From an uncultured Peptococcaceae bacterium (lineage in GTDB: Bacteria; Bacillota; Peptococcia; Peptococcales; Peptococcaceae), in the NCBI GenBank assembly GCA_937922955.1, contig CALAKO010000066.1, forward strand, positions 1 through 6,491: DNA of 6,491 nt, written 5' to 3'. Under the pieces are notes generated by a model that was not told the origin of the DNA, searched no databases, and saw only the letters and a list, made by a program, of their open reading frames with translations. Numbering within the stretch: position 1 is the stretch's first letter; each line of letters begins with the position of its first letter. The translations under genes and the position numbers were made by a program. Positions 5,240 through 6,491 of the stretch are shown here, piece after piece.

Positions 5240-6022
5240 TTATTGTGCATTGAGCGTTGATGGGTCAATGTTGTCGATGGCATATTGCGCTTGCTCCGCA
5301 GTGAATTGGTCAGCATAAGGGGAGGTGATCTGATTATAAATTTCATTCAGATCGGTCATGCCTGTGTTGTAGTAACTTTCTGCCGCTTCAAGCGCTTCTT
5401 CATTCCAATCAACATCAAGATTTTCGAGCGCATACTGCGCTTCTTCAGCGGTGAATTGATCGGCATATGCTGATGTTAATTGATTTAATAGTCCTTGTTC
5501 GGAAAAACTACCTGTTTTTATGTAGCTTTCAGCGGCTTCAAGTGCCTCAGCATTCCAATCAACATCTATATTATCTATTGCATATTGTGCTTCTTCAGGC
5601 GTAAATTTATTTGCGTAGCTGGATGTCAGCTGGTCAAATAATCCTTGCTTTGAGAAACTGCCGGTATCCAAATAGTTTTCACCGGCAGCAACAGCGACTT
5701 CATTCCAATCAACGGTGATATTATCGACGGCATATTGTGCGGCTTGTTCTGAAACCCCATCATATTCTGTTAATTGATCATAGATGGCTTGCTTTGAATC
5801 GTGAAAGATGTTGACATAGTTGACAGCACTTTGAGCGGCATCGTTTTCTTCGTCAGTTGCATCAGCATTTTTTTCATAAGATGCCAGCTCTTGCTGTGTC
5901 TCTTCGCTTTCGCTGGCAGCTGAAGATGTTTCTCCTGAACTTGAACCGCAACCAGATAAGGCTCCAAGAGATAACATACAAATTAGAACGAGACTGATAG
6001 TTGCTTTTACCTTTTTTTTCAT
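5240..6022 (-). CDS. ltp: Ltp-family surface lipoprotein, putative superinfection exclusion factor
   Basis: A 260-residue lipoprotein. The signal peptide is 1-24 with lipobox LSGC and lipidated Cys25; a Ser/Glu-rich tether spans 26-60. Four tandem modules of exactly 50 residues fill the rest (61-110, 111-160, 161-210, 211-260), each of the form AAESY...TGSFS..GL.(D/N)QLTS.YA..FT.EEAQYA.(D/E)N(I/L)DVDWN, the host cell surface-exposed lipoprotein (Ltp) repeat. The protein is strongly acidic. In S. thermophilus phage TP-J34, Ltp sits on the outer membrane face and blocks DNA injection by related phages through the tape measure protein; that one has two repeats, this one four. The start has AAGGAGA (6031-6037) 8 nt upstream and lies 17 nt after immA. 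Ltp-like proteins also occur outside prophages, but this context favours exclusion. Confidence 0.88.
   Translation of the reverse strand: MKKKVKATISLVLICMLSLGALSGCGSSSGETSSAASESEETQQELASYEKNADATDEENDAAQSAVNYVNIFHDSKQAIYDQLTEYDGVSEQAAQYAVDNITVDWNEVAVAAGENYLDTGSFSKQGLFDQLTSSYANKFTPEEAQYAIDNIDVDWNAEALEAAESYIKTGSFSEQGLLNQLTSAYADQFTAEEAQYALENLDVDWNEEALEAAESYYNTGMTDLNEIYNQITSPYADQFTAEQAQYAIDNIDPSTLNAQ
5243..5842 (-). repeat. Four in-frame 150-bp tandem repeats in ltp
   Basis: The modules lie at 5693-5842, 5543-5692, 5393-5542 and 5243-5392. Their period is exactly 150 bp. The plus-strand word CATTCCAATCAAC recurs near 5400, 5550 and 5700. The two inner modules are most alike; the first and last are more divergent, as expected from duplication followed by drift. 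Confidence 0.9.
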
Positions 6023-6039
6023 GATTATTCTCTCCTTTT

Positions 6040-6491
6040 CTAAACATTGTACAATGCTATATCGATCGGCTGGAACCAGATGCAGCCGTTATCGAACTCT
6101 TTATATGGGCCGTACTTTTGCTGATAATAATCGATGAGATCGCAGAGGTAGGGGTACGGCACGTTCATGATCTCGAGCAGCTCCCAGGTGTCTGCTGGGC
6201 GATGTTCAATGATGAGGTTAATAAACCGTTCCACAGGCATGAATTTCTCATGTGCCCAGCGTCGTGCTGCGAGTTCTTGCTTACGATTATTCAGTTTCGA
6301 TTGATCCAGAATATTGCCATAATTTGTTTTGGCGTGGCCCCATTCTTCATAGAGTGTGAGCAGTTTTTCGTCGCTCGGCAGGTTTTTATTGATGGCAACG
6401 CGGCCATCAGAATAGAGACCATGCAGTTCATCACAAGAGAAGTCGAATTCAATGACTTCGATGCCGTCGTTTTCGACTTCATCGACGAGTT
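6040..6491 (-). CDS. immA: ImmA/IrrE-family metallopeptidase (5' part beyond window)
   Basis: The last 149 residues are visible; the frame is open to the window edge at 6491, so the start lies outside. The sequence LTLYEEWGHAKTNYGNILDQ (visible residues 44-63) and NNRKQELAARRWAHEKF that follows match the phage/ICE ImmA family, in which EE.GH corresponds to the zinc site HExxH with the first His replaced, a variant I recall in Firmicutes prophages. A C-terminal tail with helix-turn-helix-like character follows from residue 84 on. ImmA-type proteases cleave the cognate ImmR/CI repressor after DNA damage, triggering induction. A repressor gene is expected just upstream. It stops 17 nt before ltp, so the two form an operon. 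An internal ATG at 6240 would give a 66-residue fragment lacking the motif and is not the real start. Confidence 0.88.
   Translation of the reverse strand, partial: LVDEVENDGIEVIEFDFSCDELHGLYSDGRVAINKNLPSDEKLLTLYEEWGHAKTNYGNILDQSKLNNRKQELAARRWAHEKFMPVERFINLIIEHRPADTWELLEIMNVPYPYLCDLIDYYQQKYGPYKEFDNGCIWFQPIDIALYNV

Noticed and set aside
5243..5842. CRISPR-like periodic repeats
   Set aside because: The 150-bp periodicity is in-frame protein modules of ltp; there are no short identical repeats with unique spacers.
6040..6240. Separate small gene starting at ATG 6240
   Set aside because: The frame continues upstream without a stop to 6491 and encodes the ImmA motif, so this is only the C-terminal end of a longer gene.
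6291..6482. 63-residue minus-strand open frame near the right edge
   Set aside because: It is out of frame with, and lies inside, the ImmA coding region, whose frame gives clear family motifs continuously from 6491 to 6040.

Overview
The window looks like a low-to-mid GC Gram-positive-type genome of the Firmicutes, outside the Bacilli. Clues are an RNase P RNA of the ancestral class A type (Bacilli usually have class B), strong AGGAGG-type ribosome binding sites, a Gram-positive-style lipoprotein, and two secreted proteins with copper-amine-oxidase N-terminal 'stalk' domains, which are common in Negativicutes and Clostridia. A Negativicutes-like host is my best guess, but the sequence does not settle it.

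The left part (about 1-3010) reads as host backbone. On the minus strand lie a HEAT-like protein resembling the DVU0298 family (34-684) and, 19 bp upstream of it, a secreted stalk-domain cell-wall hydrolase (704-1921). Divergent from these are a cytoplasmic cyclophilin (2024-2545) with a clear terminator, then rnpB (2628-2946) and a second strong terminator (2963-3016). The rnpB -35 region sits inside the cyclophilin terminator.

The right part (about 3017-6491) reads as the lysogeny end of a prophage or related integrative element. All genes are on the minus strand and point towards rnpB. In transcription order they are an ImmA/IrrE metallopeptidase cut by the window edge, an Ltp-family lipoprotein with four 50-residue modules, a secreted protein with two stalk domains and an unrecognised C-terminal domain, and a tyrosine integrase. 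The integrase ends about 160 bp from rnpB, so the attachment site is probably just downstream of rnpB.

The order immunity protease - ltp - surface protein - integrase resembles the lysogeny module of temperate phages such as Streptococcus thermophilus TP-J34, whose Ltp blocks superinfecting phage DNA entry. The tight spacing (17 and 15 nt) suggests that immA, ltp and the stalk gene are expressed together in the lysogen. The most novel idea here is that the stalk protein is a second envelope-exposed superinfection or lysogenic-conversion factor. Between it and int is a 64-nt near-perfect palindrome with facing extended -10 motifs, followed by a plus-strand terminator: a candidate int promoter/operator and small RNA.
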